A stretch of 64,000 bases of DNA from the NCBI GenBank assembly GCA_944989445.1, contig CALYLW010000734.1, forward strand, positions 276,251 to 340,250, read 5' to 3'. The notes beneath the pieces were generated by a model. It saw nothing but the letters and a program-made list of their open reading frames with translations. It searched no databases and had not been told where the DNA came from. The DNA is from Ampullaceana balthica. Lineage: Eukaryota > Mollusca > Gastropoda > Lymnaeidae. This document shows positions 27,801 through 40,800 of this stretch, piece by piece (position 1 is the stretch's first letter; every line of letters begins with the position of its first letter). The position numbers and the translations under genes were made by a program.

Positions 27801-30800
27801 ACCATTGTCCCTTAAAACCGGCAATGCACCCGTAGTCGCATGTACCGTTACTTCTAGAACAACTCTGGTTGGTACATTGTAGGCTACAGTTCAGGTGACA
27901 TTTGTCACCCCACGTGGATAAGAGGCAATCTGAAAAGTAAAAAAAAATTTTTACAACGTGGCATACACTATTGCCTTTTTAATAACATAATATCTGACAT
28001 CTTTATGAAATTTATGCGCAGAAGTTAAAAAAATCTGCATTTTTTTTTAATTTGCTGTAAACCAAACGTTTATTGTTTAAACTCGCTTACAGTATACTAA
28101 TAATACGATGAACAATTAAAAAACACATAAAATGTATTTATATTACATTTTATTTTTTATTAAAATTATAACTAAATAATTTTTATCATTAACTTTAACG
28201 ATTAAGATAGTTTTGAATTTGTTACTTGGACTACATTTAAAAAACAAGAATTTTTATTTTCATTGTTCATTGACAATAACAACATTAATTCATACGTTTT
28301 TATACGCCTCTAACAAAAATTAGCATAATAGCTGATGATGTTATTATGTCTAGAAAAATTAAGTCAGAAGAAGATACTGAAATCTTGCAAAAAGTCCTAG
28401 ATGAACGAATAAAGGGGAAAATATTTGGAGTATGTTTTTCCACCCAGAAGAGTGTCAAGATTTAATATAAATTTCCTTTATGGAAAATTGCTAATCAAAC
28501 CTAAAGATACTCAGGTTTATAATAAATAAATATTGTTCTCGAATCTACATCATATTAATGTAATAGTTATTTTTTAATTTATTTTTATTTAAGTAAATTG
28601 TAGGCTTTATATAGAGAAAAGTTGTACAAATTAAAAAAACAGACGCGATGTTAAAACTCTTATTACTTTGCATAAACGTTTACGGCAGCCTTCATTTAAT
28701 TTGTTCATCTTTCAAAACACACATCAACTGTACTCAGTCTACCTAAAAAGTCTATTTTGAGTTGAGTATGACTTTTTTTGAAACATGAATGGACAATTTA
28801 ATGAAAATATTGTCTAGGGTACATCATTAATATATATGCTAATTTTTAACACCTAATAAACTATGACAAAAATTTTGATTTAACCGATGTTTGAAAATCC
28901 TAAATCATTTTCATGTTTTCCACGTAAATTTTTCACTTTTATGTAGAAAAGCCCCAGGCTCCAAGTTGACTTAATTTTTAACCCATTCTGTATTTTAAAA
29001 AAAAACATCTTATGTCTATGATATTTCCCTTACCTTGTTGACACGATGGGCCAAAATACCCGGGTTCACATCCGTAATCACAGTTACCATTCCTGAAGTC
29101 ACATGTTTGGTTCTTACAGTGATCGCTGCAGTTGTTGAGGCATTGGTTGCCCCATCTCAGATCTGGGCACTCTGTTGTCATCAACAAATTTTAATTATAA
29201 GTCAATTTGGTTGAATTCAAGTGATGCAAAATAATATTCCAGTTTAAAATATGACCACTAAAAGCATAGTTTTAATTTGATCACCTTGGAAAAAGTTATG
29301 TATCTTCATCCTTTTAATATATATTTACTAACAATATTGTTGTACTATTTGTAAGCTACTTGAAATGATCTCTTTGCTAAAAGCTTAACTTAAGCAAAAT
29401 ATAATTTTAAAACTATAATGTCTCCATTTTCTTTTTAACGATTTCACCACCTTACCCTCGAGCGTTACTCATATAAAAAGAGATGTTTAAAAACTGGTTT
29501 TATCATATAATTGTATTTAAATGCCAAGAATGTGATCAACTCACTGAGTGAGCAATTTTCCAGAGTATATCCTGGCACACACCCAGCATCACACCAGCCA
29601 TTGGTTATGTTACACGGTGATCCATTCAGACAATGTCCACTGCAGTTGTTCTTACACTGAGCTCCCCATTTAGACGCTTCACAGGCTGAAAGAAGGTTGT
29701 AGGAAGTTGTTACAGTTTTTAAATGTTAATCTGCCTAAATTATCCTAACCTAAATATGCATTGATAGTGGTGAATAGAGGACTCATTTATTAATTTTAAC
29801 TCAACGCTGTCTGGCTGTTAACCACTGTTACACGTTTCAATTCAAGAAAATTTAGCACAGCCAAAGTTATTTCATCTATGCTGATACACTGAACTCATTT
29901 CGAAAAATATTTGTTAACTGGTTTAAATCTATAAATTGAAGATATTTATTTTAAAACTAACTACAACTACTCACGTTCATCACACAAGTTCCCTTTGTAT
30001 CCAGCTTGACATCCCTTGTCACAAGTTCCAATAAATCTGTTACACGTTTTATTGACACAATTGTAATTGCATTTCTTTGAGCAATTTTCTCCCCAATACA
30101 ACACAGGACAAGCTATTTTGATTAAAATTGAAGCTTGGGTATTAATTTAATAAAATTATACTATATGTGCTTTTTTTCTAATCCCATTTCATAATAAGCC
30201 CTTTCAAATTTCCTGCCTCGATTTTCTTTTCATTTATTTTTTTCACTATATGTTTCCTCCCTTTAAAAAAAAATATTTAGGACCCATCTCAACATGCTCA
30301 TCCACGGACTCTTATCGATACCAAACAAAAAATATATTTTTTGCATCAGTTTTACGTGTTATGTACAATTCATTTGCACTTCCCCGACCATACCAAAACA
30401 AATATGAAGATGTTGTTCAATAGGTCCTTCTAAAACGCAGCTCCAAATCTCTAAAGTTTCACGCAAGAGGCGCTCATTTTTTTTCTTCTTCTCATAAAAT
30501 GTTAAATGTATTGATAACGTATTTTTCTATGCAGTTTGGCCAAAATATTACTTTTAACACTGTCATCTTATTTTCTCACCCAATCTTCATTCCCCCACAT
30601 ACCCGACTACTCTACATGTTGTTTGTTATATACGATAACTGGATGGTTAGCATTTCCTTAAAAGAAAACACCATAGAAATGACCTTTTATTAATTAGTGC
30701 ACTCTTAGCCAAATGTATAAAAACTGAAATTTGAACTATCGTCCTTATCAGAGTTTTTACATGCCACCTCAAAAGGAGAACAAAAAACGATTGGAAATAA

Positions 30801-33800
30801 AGTATATGTTGTTTCGTGTAATAGGAATAGACCTACTAAAATATATTGTTCTCTAATGAGATATATCGTCCTGCGGGAACGTAGAATGAGGTATTCATAT
30901 AGAAAAGAGCAAAATAGGATAATATATTTGCTTTGTATCAGCTTAAATATCATTTGTGGTTTTCATGGTTTAGTGGTGAACATTGATGAGATAACATATC
31001 GTAATTTGAGAGGAAAGAAATGTTCAACTCCAAAGTGCAAATACCTTTAAAAATTAGAACGCTATTATTAATTACGTTTTAAAAATCTCTACTCATGTTA
31101 ATTATAATAATTTTTATCCAAAAACAAATTTGATTTTGAGCCACCCCTTTCACTAAATTAACAAAAGTTGGCTGCAAGACTATAACGTTACCCTGCCTTA
31201 CAAAATAGCTCATATATTAAATAGCTCAATAATGAATACACTTATATTCTTGTACTACTAATCAAATATCCATTTATTACAATCAACAGTAAGTTGATTA
31301 ACTCAAACATTTAAACAGGTAAACATAGTTTCTTATTTTATTTAAATAACATATTAAAATGTATTCTTGTTATTATGTGCTTCATTAGGCCAGTGTAGTT
31401 TGGAGTTAAAGAAATGAAAGGGGGTCACGAAAAAAATATGTTTAAAATTTACCGATTTTAAAAATACAAAGTTTGGTAATCCGTGTTTGATTTTACCTAC
31501 ATTGTGTACAGTTGTCTCCCATGTATCCAGCCAAACAGCCATTATGACATTTGCCATTGAACTTCTCACATGTCTTGTTGGCACAATTTTGACTACAGTT
31601 ACCAAGGCAATTTTTGCCCCACATATATTCAGGGCAGGCTGTTGTGGGAAACAAGTAATTATTTATTCAGCAGGGCTTTCACAAAGAAAATTATTGAAGA
31701 ACTTCAATATTTTATATACTATTGCTTGGGGCCTTTACGTACATTTAAAACAATTTAAAAATCAGTTCCTTACGGCCATGGCTTACTGCTTATTAGAGCA
31801 ATGCATCTACTAGAAGGAATGACATGTTTAAAAGGAGCATTCATTTTTTAAATAAATATATGAGCTATCTATGATCATTAAATGTTGTTTCATTTGCCTA
31901 CTAATCTTCTATTTAAATGTTAAATTACCCTTTTTAATTTTATATATCTTTGCATTTGACATTTTAAAAAATTATCCTTTTAAGTTTATTTTAAGAATAT
32001 ATTTAATATAAAATTACCGATGGAACAGTTGTCACCCATGTATCCAGATACACATCTGAACGTACAGAATCCATTTGTGTTATTGCAGCTTTTATTGAAA
32101 CAATTCTCACTGCAATTATTCTGACAGTCTAATCCCCAAGTAAGGTTGGCACAGTCTGTTAGGAATTTAAAGCAATGTTTATTTTAAATGCTTATGCTTG
32201 AGCCCTAAAAGAAGATACGATTAAACGGTTGTGTTGTATATGTAACAAGATATTGGCAAACCTGAACACGGACAGAATAAGATAATGCGCATATCTGGAG
32301 TAAATTAACCAAATCCCACGTCACATTCCACCCCCCCCCAGCAAAAAAAAAGTTCTACTCTTTAATGGTGATGCGTTTAAGTTTAACAACGACTTGTTCA
32401 AAAATAATAAAATATCATTTAGAGCAACTACAGGAAATGAATCAGCGTTTACAAAATTTAAGTACTTGTTAAATTATTTATTTCAGGGTAGAAGGTTGGT
32501 AGGGGCCATGAGACATGTTCTAATCTCTAAATGACCACAAATCAATATTGTGATCATTTTATCTCATCTAATGTGCGCGTAGCTTAATGACGGAATAAAT
32601 ACAAACCAAAAGAAAAAAAATGAAGACGCAATGATTAATAATTTGTAAATTAAATATAATTTTTATTTCATTTTCGTTGCTTTGTATTTTTAATTACATA
32701 ATGGCCTCGTCCCGACATGGCTCCATTCATGAATCTTGGTTACCATCTCCCAAACCCTCCCACGACCTTCACTTGTATGTTCACCTTGAAAGCCTGCGAA
32801 TCTTCAATGAAGAAACACATGTTTCATCTCTTATCTTAAGTCATATATTATAGGCATCCTCAGCTTTTTATGGATTATGTATAGTAGCACTCCCGGCACT
32901 AAATATTATACTGGCACCTTTCCAATGTTATATCTAATAGTGCTTAAAATGACATCTTACATGTTATTTTCATGGTTTTAAACCTGTGAAATTTAATCAC
33001 TTTAATTATTTAAATCAAAAGTATTTAAGTTTTATTGATCATCATTTTCTTTGGATACAACTGTTGTTAAAACTAGAGTTAATTTTTTTCATAAATGTAT
33101 TTAAATATAAATTATTTTAGATAAAAGGAGTTCCTCTGTAAAATTCAACAGTTATGATCTTGTAGGCCTACATGTGAATACATGTAAAGAATTTTTTTTA
33201 AAAAGTATGAACGAAAACATCCACAGCCACTCATACATTTAATTTTATAACAATGCACATTCCAGTTTTAATTTAATATACATAAACATGTGGCAACGTA
33301 TTTGATTTTGCAATTGACAGATGAAATTTTTTTTTAACACTGACGTGTCGTTAAATGCACTTCCTTATGAATGTACGTAACTACCTTGGTCACACTTTTC
33401 CCCCGTGTAGCCATCTTCACAACCATTACATTTACCACTGGTGCTGTTACATGATTTGTTTTTGCAGTGGGTGTTGCATGAATCGGCACAATTTTGACCC
33501 CATTTGTCTGGGGGACATTCTGAAGTGATAGGAAAGAGTTATATCTGAACTTCATAAAAGTATCTTTAATAATCTAGGTCTATATTAAATTTACATTTAC
33601 ATGTTTTAAATAATGCAATGCAGATACAGCTATTAACATTTTTATATTATTATGTTAATTGACAGAATTATCACAACGCCAAAGTCTGTTTGAACTGTAA
33701 AGGAGTTAAATAGGTCAGAAATATACTAGAATATGCATCTTTTGTATGGGACTCAACTAACAAACAAAAACTATTAACAAACTCTAGTTGAAATAATATA

Positions 33801-33934
33801 TATACAGTCGGACCTCTGTACGTCAAATTGTCTTAAATTGAAACCCTCGCTATATCAAATAAATTGTTAGGTCCCTGCCAAGTTCTGCACCTATTACGCC
33901 ATTTCCCTAACTCGAATTTCTTTTTCTCGACCCT

Positions 33935-34002
<68 letters not shown>

Positions 34003-34782
34003 GGCTGCGGAAATTATCGATTAATCTCTCGATTAATCGTTAAAAATTGTATCGATTAAAATTCGATTAAAATTTAAGAAAATATTTATAATATTTTTTT
34101 TAAATTTTAGTAATAAATAATAAATTATTAATAATTAATAATACTTTTTTTTTACGTACAAACATCTCCCGCGTAATATTAAAATTTATTTTATTAATTT
34201 ATGTTGACCGGCAGACGTCAATTATTAAATGTCTGACAGCCAGAGCCGTCTTTACACGATTTTGGGCCCCCGGGCAAAAAAATAGTGTTGGGCCCTTCCC
34301 CCGCAGGAATAAAAAATGAATATACATAATATATATAAATAAACATATTCCCATGGGGCCCATATGCTCGTGGGCCCTCGGGCAAATGCCCAACGGGCCT
34401 ATGCGTTAAACGGTCCTGCTGACAGCATCAGCGCAGTTAAATTTAAACATATAACTAGAAAGTTGAGCAAATATGTTGTTTTTAAGCTAACTGCCGATGG
34501 CAAATTCGAAGATGGTGAAAACATTTTCTGTGTCCACTGCCATAAACAATCCTCTTTTAAGGATAAAATACATCGCTGACGTACCACCTTCAGCACAAAT
34601 CAAGTATCAACACATTGTCGTGAAATTTAGTTCAAAATATTCTTAATTTTCAATGTCCGTGAGAAATGTTCAGTTTAATGACGTCATAAATTTCTATTTT
34701 TGATTTTAATCGAAATTATCGATTAATTAATCGATAATTTTTCAAAAGTTAACGATTAAATTTAAATTAATCGATAACAGCC

Positions 34783-34857
<75 letters not shown>

Positions 34858-37800
34858 TCATATTAAATGTAAGATTGATAAGATTAAATAAATTATCAGA
34901 TTGATGTGAGAATGAGAGAAGCTGTGAGTGGTAAATTTATGTTTTTTCTTTGTAAACTTGTCTGAAGTTAAAACATTTCTTTAAAATCTTTTGGAAACAA
35001 ACTGGCAATTAGGGTGAGAAATAAATGAAATGTAGGCACAATGTTCGGGCTTTGTACAGTTGACAGACGAAAAATGCCTTAGAAATTAAAATAACTTAAA
35101 AATTAGCGCAATAATAAAACAAACCCGTAAAAACAAAGTTTTTGACTATAAATCCCTTATATATGAGACATAACTAAAAGTATTGATTATGTTCAAACGC
35201 AACAAATATTTACAGACTGAATCTTTCTTAACTCCCCTTTGCTTTTAACCCGGGGGGAGGGGTGGGAGAGGGGGGAAAGGTCTTGTCACCGATCGCTGGA
35301 CTGAGCTAAGCGTGACACGTAAAATGTGAACAAAAGCACGCCAGTAAACCTGGTTAAAACACATGATGTGTTCACCGATGGCTGGCGTGAATTCAAGTGT
35401 GTCAAATTTCAGCTCGATGGCATCACGGTAAGTGGGTCATTTTTTACTTTTATTTTTCCGCCCGACGATGTACGACAGAGAGAGACGCCGGTGAAGTTAA
35501 TATAAGGGATTTAAACAAAACAACAACGTAAAAACAAAGTTTTTGACTATAAATCACTTATACGTGAGACAGAACTTAAAGTATATATTATGTTCCAACG
35601 CGACAAATATTTACAACATATGACTTAGTGAAATCCTCCTCCACGAGATGTGGTCACCGATGGCTGCGTGAAGTCAAGTGACCCGTAAAATTTAAACAAT
35701 AGTGACAGCTACATATAGTTTATATACATAAACTAAATATGCATTATTTTAATAACTGTACTTTTGATCGATCTGAAATTTTGATACGATGCATTGTTCG
35801 GTGACACGAGCCTATGTGCCAAATGTCAGCTCGATGGCATCACGAGAAGTGGTTTATTTTTTACTTTTGTTTTTCCGCCCTCCAGACCGACCGACCGAGA
35901 GCCCAAGACAGAAACGGCGGTTAAGTTAATATAAGAGATTAAATAAAACAACCCTGTAAAAACAAAGTTTTTGACTATAAATTTCTTATATATGAGACAT
36001 TACTAAAAGTATTGATTATGTTCAAACGCGACAAACATTTACAGACTGAAACCGAAATTATCTCCCCTGACTTTAAAGCAGGGGGAAGGGGGAGGGGGTT
36101 TGGACATGGACGGGTGGCGTCAACGCGTTAACTCAACACCTGGTTAAAACACGAGATGTGTTCACGATGGCTGGCGTGAAGTCAAGTGACCCGTAAAATG
36201 TAAACAATAGCGACCGATACATATAGTTTATATAGATAAACTAATAATGTATTAATTTGATAACTGTACGTTGGATCGATCTGAATTTTTGATACGATGC
36301 ATTGTTAGGTGACACGGGTCCGTGTGCCAAAATTCAGCTCGATGCCTTGACGGGAAGTGGGTCAGTTTTGACTTTTGTTTTTCTGCCCGACCGACCGACC
36401 GACCGGGAACCCAAGAGACGGCGTTGAAGTTAATATAAGGGATTTAATAATATAACAAACCCGTAAAAACTAAGTTTTTGACTATAAATCCATTATATAT
36501 GAGACATAACTAACAGTATTGATTAATTTCAAACGCGACAAACATTTACAGACTGAATCTGTCTTAACTTAACTTTGCTTCATAACCCGAGGACCGAGCT
36601 CAGCATGACACGTAAAATTTAAACAAAAGCACGCCGGTACTTCGATGGGTCAAGTAAACGCGTCAACTCAAACTCTCACGTGGAGAAAAAACAATAACAA
36701 ACAGTGAATTTTAATTACTTTCGTTATATTATGATAAACTAAAAATGCATTAATTTAATTACGGTACGTTCGATCGATCTGAAATTTAGAAACGATGCAT
36801 TGTTAGGCAAGACGGGTCCGTGTGCCAAATTTCAGCTCGCTCGATCGGATCACGGGAAGTGGGTCATTTTTTACTTTTAATTTTCCTCCCGAACAAGACA
36901 GACAGAGATCACGACTGAGAGAGATGACGACAGAATGACAGAGAGAGAGAGATGGCGGTGAAGTTAATATAAGGGATTTAAAAACAAAGTTTTTGACTAT
37001 AAATCCCTTATATATGAGACAGAACTAAAAGTATTGATTATGTTCCAACGCGACAAACATTTACAGGTTGACACCGAGTGATGTCCCCTGTCTTTAATAA
37101 CGGGGGATGGGACGTGAGGGGGTGTCGGCACGACGGTCAACGTCAACGCGTCAACTCAAACTCTCACGTGGAAGAAAAACAATAACAAACCGTGAAATTG
37201 AATTACATACGTTGTATAGAGATAAACTAAAAATGCATTAAGTTAATTACGGTACGTTCGATCCAAATGAAATTTTGATACGATGCATTGTTAGGTAAGA
37301 CGGGTCTTTGTGCCAAATGTCAGCTCTATCGGATCACGTAAAGTGGGTCATTTTTTACTTTTCTTTTTCCGTCCAACGTACGAAGAGATGACGACAGACA
37401 AGATTTCATGGTCTGTAAATTATTTCGCAGCAAGTTTTAATTCACTGTGAAATAATATACGCACAAAAGCTGCAAATTTACCTTAATATTTACATCAAAT
37501 GTTGGGAGGGCATGATTTCATTACATACTATTACAAGGGTGTTTATATTATTTTATATTTCTGTAAATATCTTGGCCGTTTTGTGAATAATTCAGTAGGT
37601 GAGTGAGCCAGTGCGTGATTAAAATGATTGATGGGTTTATTAACGTTAATATGGCCCATCCAATATACGGTCTTTTCCAGCCGCAATCTTTGTTTTTAAG
37701 ACAAATTACAAAGAGGGTAATCGGAAAAAAAAATAGTGCGTAGTGCAAAACATGGGATTTTTGGGAGTTGGGTAAATATTATTAATTCTAAGACTATTTT

Positions 37801-40800
37801 AGCAAACTGCTGATTTCAGAAAATAAAAAAAAATGTATAAAAATTAAACTAAATTTTCTACTCACATTTGATGTAACCCGAATCACGAAAACTGGGAGTT
37901 TAAGCATAAAATAAATATGAATCGAACTGTTCGTCTCCAGAAAATTTTATCTTTAAATAAAGGGGATACGGTGGTCGATGGGCAAAATAAACTGCTGCCT
38001 TGCAGATGGTCTTGCCTGACCAAAGGCTATGGAAGCACATCCAGAAAAAACAGCAGGCTGAAGTCGGAGACCACGGGCCAATTTGCGCAAAACTCGTCGG
38101 CACGCAAAACTCAAATTGAGAATGAAGAAGAAGAATAAAGTTACAAAATAAACTCAGTAAGTCGTTGGTTCTTTGCTCTGTACTACGAGATAAGCTTTGC
38201 GGCCTACCCGGCAAAAAAGTCTTGAAACAAACGTGAAAGTCGCTCCTAATAAAAAACAAATGTTTATACTACAGTGTTAGCGGACCGGACGCAATTCGTA
38301 AAGGAATGCTAATTTTGCGTGCCATTTAGCATCAATATAGCATACTAGATACGACCCGCGGTGTAGCATACGCCGCAGACTTGCTCATTATTGACAGTGC
38401 AAAGAACGGTGTGGGGGGGGGTAGAGTACGGACACAAACAGCAGCTCGAAGTAAGAAATAAAACAACCCGTAAAAACACAATTTTTGACTATAAATCCCT
38501 TATATATGAGACATAACTAAAAGTATTGATTATGTTCAAACGCGACAAGCATTTACAGACTGACACCGAGTGATATCCCCTGGCTTTAAAACCGGGGGAA
38601 ATTTCAGATCGATCGAATGTAACGTAATTAAATTAAAGCATTTTTTAGTTTATCTCTCTATAAGCATCTGTATCCGACTGCCGTTGTCAGATTTCACGTG
38701 CCGAGTTCACCTCGTGACCTCATCAACGTCTTATTAAAACGTTAGGCGGGTGCTGATGAGGTGTTTAGTAAAATAAATAGAGGTAAAAAAAAGATTTTTA
38801 AAAACCACGTTTTTATTAGTGGGCTAATATAATATAAATATATTTTTTAAAAATATTAAAAAAAACACGATTTTATTTATATATAGAAAGTGCACTAAAA
38901 AGAAGAAAATAAAAATTTTCTATGATAACAGGTGAAATGAGTGAACTTATCCACTGCACATAAAAGCGTGGGGCGCTCAAATTTTGAGATCTCTCAGATT
39001 AACTTAACTCATTTCTGTTTGCAACTATTCTTTTGCATATAGATAAATATTTCTAATTAATATGACAGTAGCATGTATATGATAAAAGTTGTGAAACTTT
39101 TAATGTTTGTTAATATTCATACAATTTTGTATGTATGTTTCGCAGCCTTGTACATGATAGAGAGTTGTGATTAGCGCCCCATCATTTTATATGCAGTGGA
39201 TAGGTTCACTCATTTCACCTGTTATGAAAGAACAAAATTTTTTCTTCTTTTTAGTGCACTTTCTATATGTAAATAAAAGCGTGTTTTTAAAATCTTTTTT
39301 TGTTAAAATATATTTTTATTTTCTTCTTGTTAGTGCACTTTCTATGTGTAAATAAAAGTGTGTACTTTTTAAAATAAGGATTTTGTAAAAAGTATTTTAT
39401 ATTTAAAGTGTTTTTGACTGAGATATTTTATTTTAAAAATGTGTTTGTGAGAAGGGGCATAAATGATAAAGGGAATGTTTGAATAATCAAAACTCCAGTT
39501 GTTCTTCTTGTATTATCATGTCAATTTAGATTTTGTTTCGTATTAATGAGCTGTTGAACACATGGAATTTGGTCATCGATGGCTGGAGGTAAACACGCAC
39601 GAGGAAGTCAAGAATAGCACGGATACAGATTCTATATAGAGATAAAGGAAAAATGCATTTATTTAACTACGGTACATTCGATCGATGTGAAATTTTGATA
39701 CAATGCATTGTCATCCAAGATCTATCTGTGGTAACATTTTGAGATCTCTAGATCTCAGAAGTGGTTTAAATTTACGTTAAAAGATTTGACGGATACAACA
39801 TAAAACATACAAACAGTGTGACTTAAATAAAAGCTTGTAATAAAATAAGTAAAGGTAGAAAAGGATTTTTAAAACCAAGTTTTTATAAGTGGACTAAAAA
39901 GAAGAAAATAACTTAAATCTTATACGCTCAAGTATTTTGATTTAACATGACTAAAAACGTGGGGCGGACGCTTATGAGGTTTTACATATACAGTTCACTC
40001 ATTCTCTCACTTATAGTCTTCATTTAACTTTTATACCAAACACCTGATCGTTTAGGAGAAATATACACAGTGGTACCTTGAGATACGAGTGCCCTGACAT
40101 ACGAGTAATTTGAGATACGAGCTGTCGAGCAAGCGAAGTTTTGTTTTGAAATACGAATGAAATTTAAGATACGAGCTGTCGATCAAGTGAAGTTTTGTTT
40201 TGAAATAAGAGCGAAATTTGAGATACGAGCACTCTCAGAAACTTACGACCGATGAATTACAAGAGTTACAGTCACAGCAGCATTCGGGGGATGTGCTAGA
40301 AATTGGTTTTCACGAAGAGCCAGAGGTGGAGGTGGTTATCTCTACAAGTGAGATAAAAGAGATCTTGGGAATGAGGGAGAGAGTTTCACAGTTCGTGGAA
40401 TAGAAACACCCCGAAAAAGTTGCAACTGGTCATGGATCGGAGCTATTTGATGACACTTGACTAACTCATCTCCGCAGCATTCTGAAAGGGGGAAGAAACA
40501 AACCTCCTTGGACAGTTTATTATTATAGCTTTTTAAATGTATTTATATGTCTTAATTTTATTTTATTTTTTAATCCGGCGGATATGGGGAAAGACCCGTG
40601 AAGAGAAAAGCAGTGACTAAAATTGAGCATACAGTAGCATTTAAGTTGTGTGTAATTTACAGTTAAGTGGCCCAAAATTAAATATGTAAGTACACTTTAT
40701 AAAACCAGTTTTTCTTTTGCCTTACATTCTCTTTTATTATGTTTTTATACGATATTTGTCATTTATATATGCATTTTTCTGATTAAAAAACACGTAACAA

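Noticed and set aside
14814..27815. Many long plus-strand open frames of HHQTPSPNAITKR-type repeats, up to 276 codons
   Set aside because: They come from a 13-bp repeat with no stops; all frames are open and near-identical text recurs in different frames. Starts fall on the linker TTG or on repeat ATG. No real gene structure.
31487..31813. Plus-strand open frame of 108 codons
   Set aside because: Overlaps EGF exon 10 in antisense; the minus strand carries the conserved cysteine pattern.
37900..38259. Open frames on both strands (119 minus, 73 plus codons)
   Set aside because: No motif, splice context or family; they overlap each other in a repeat-rich intron and are probably chance.
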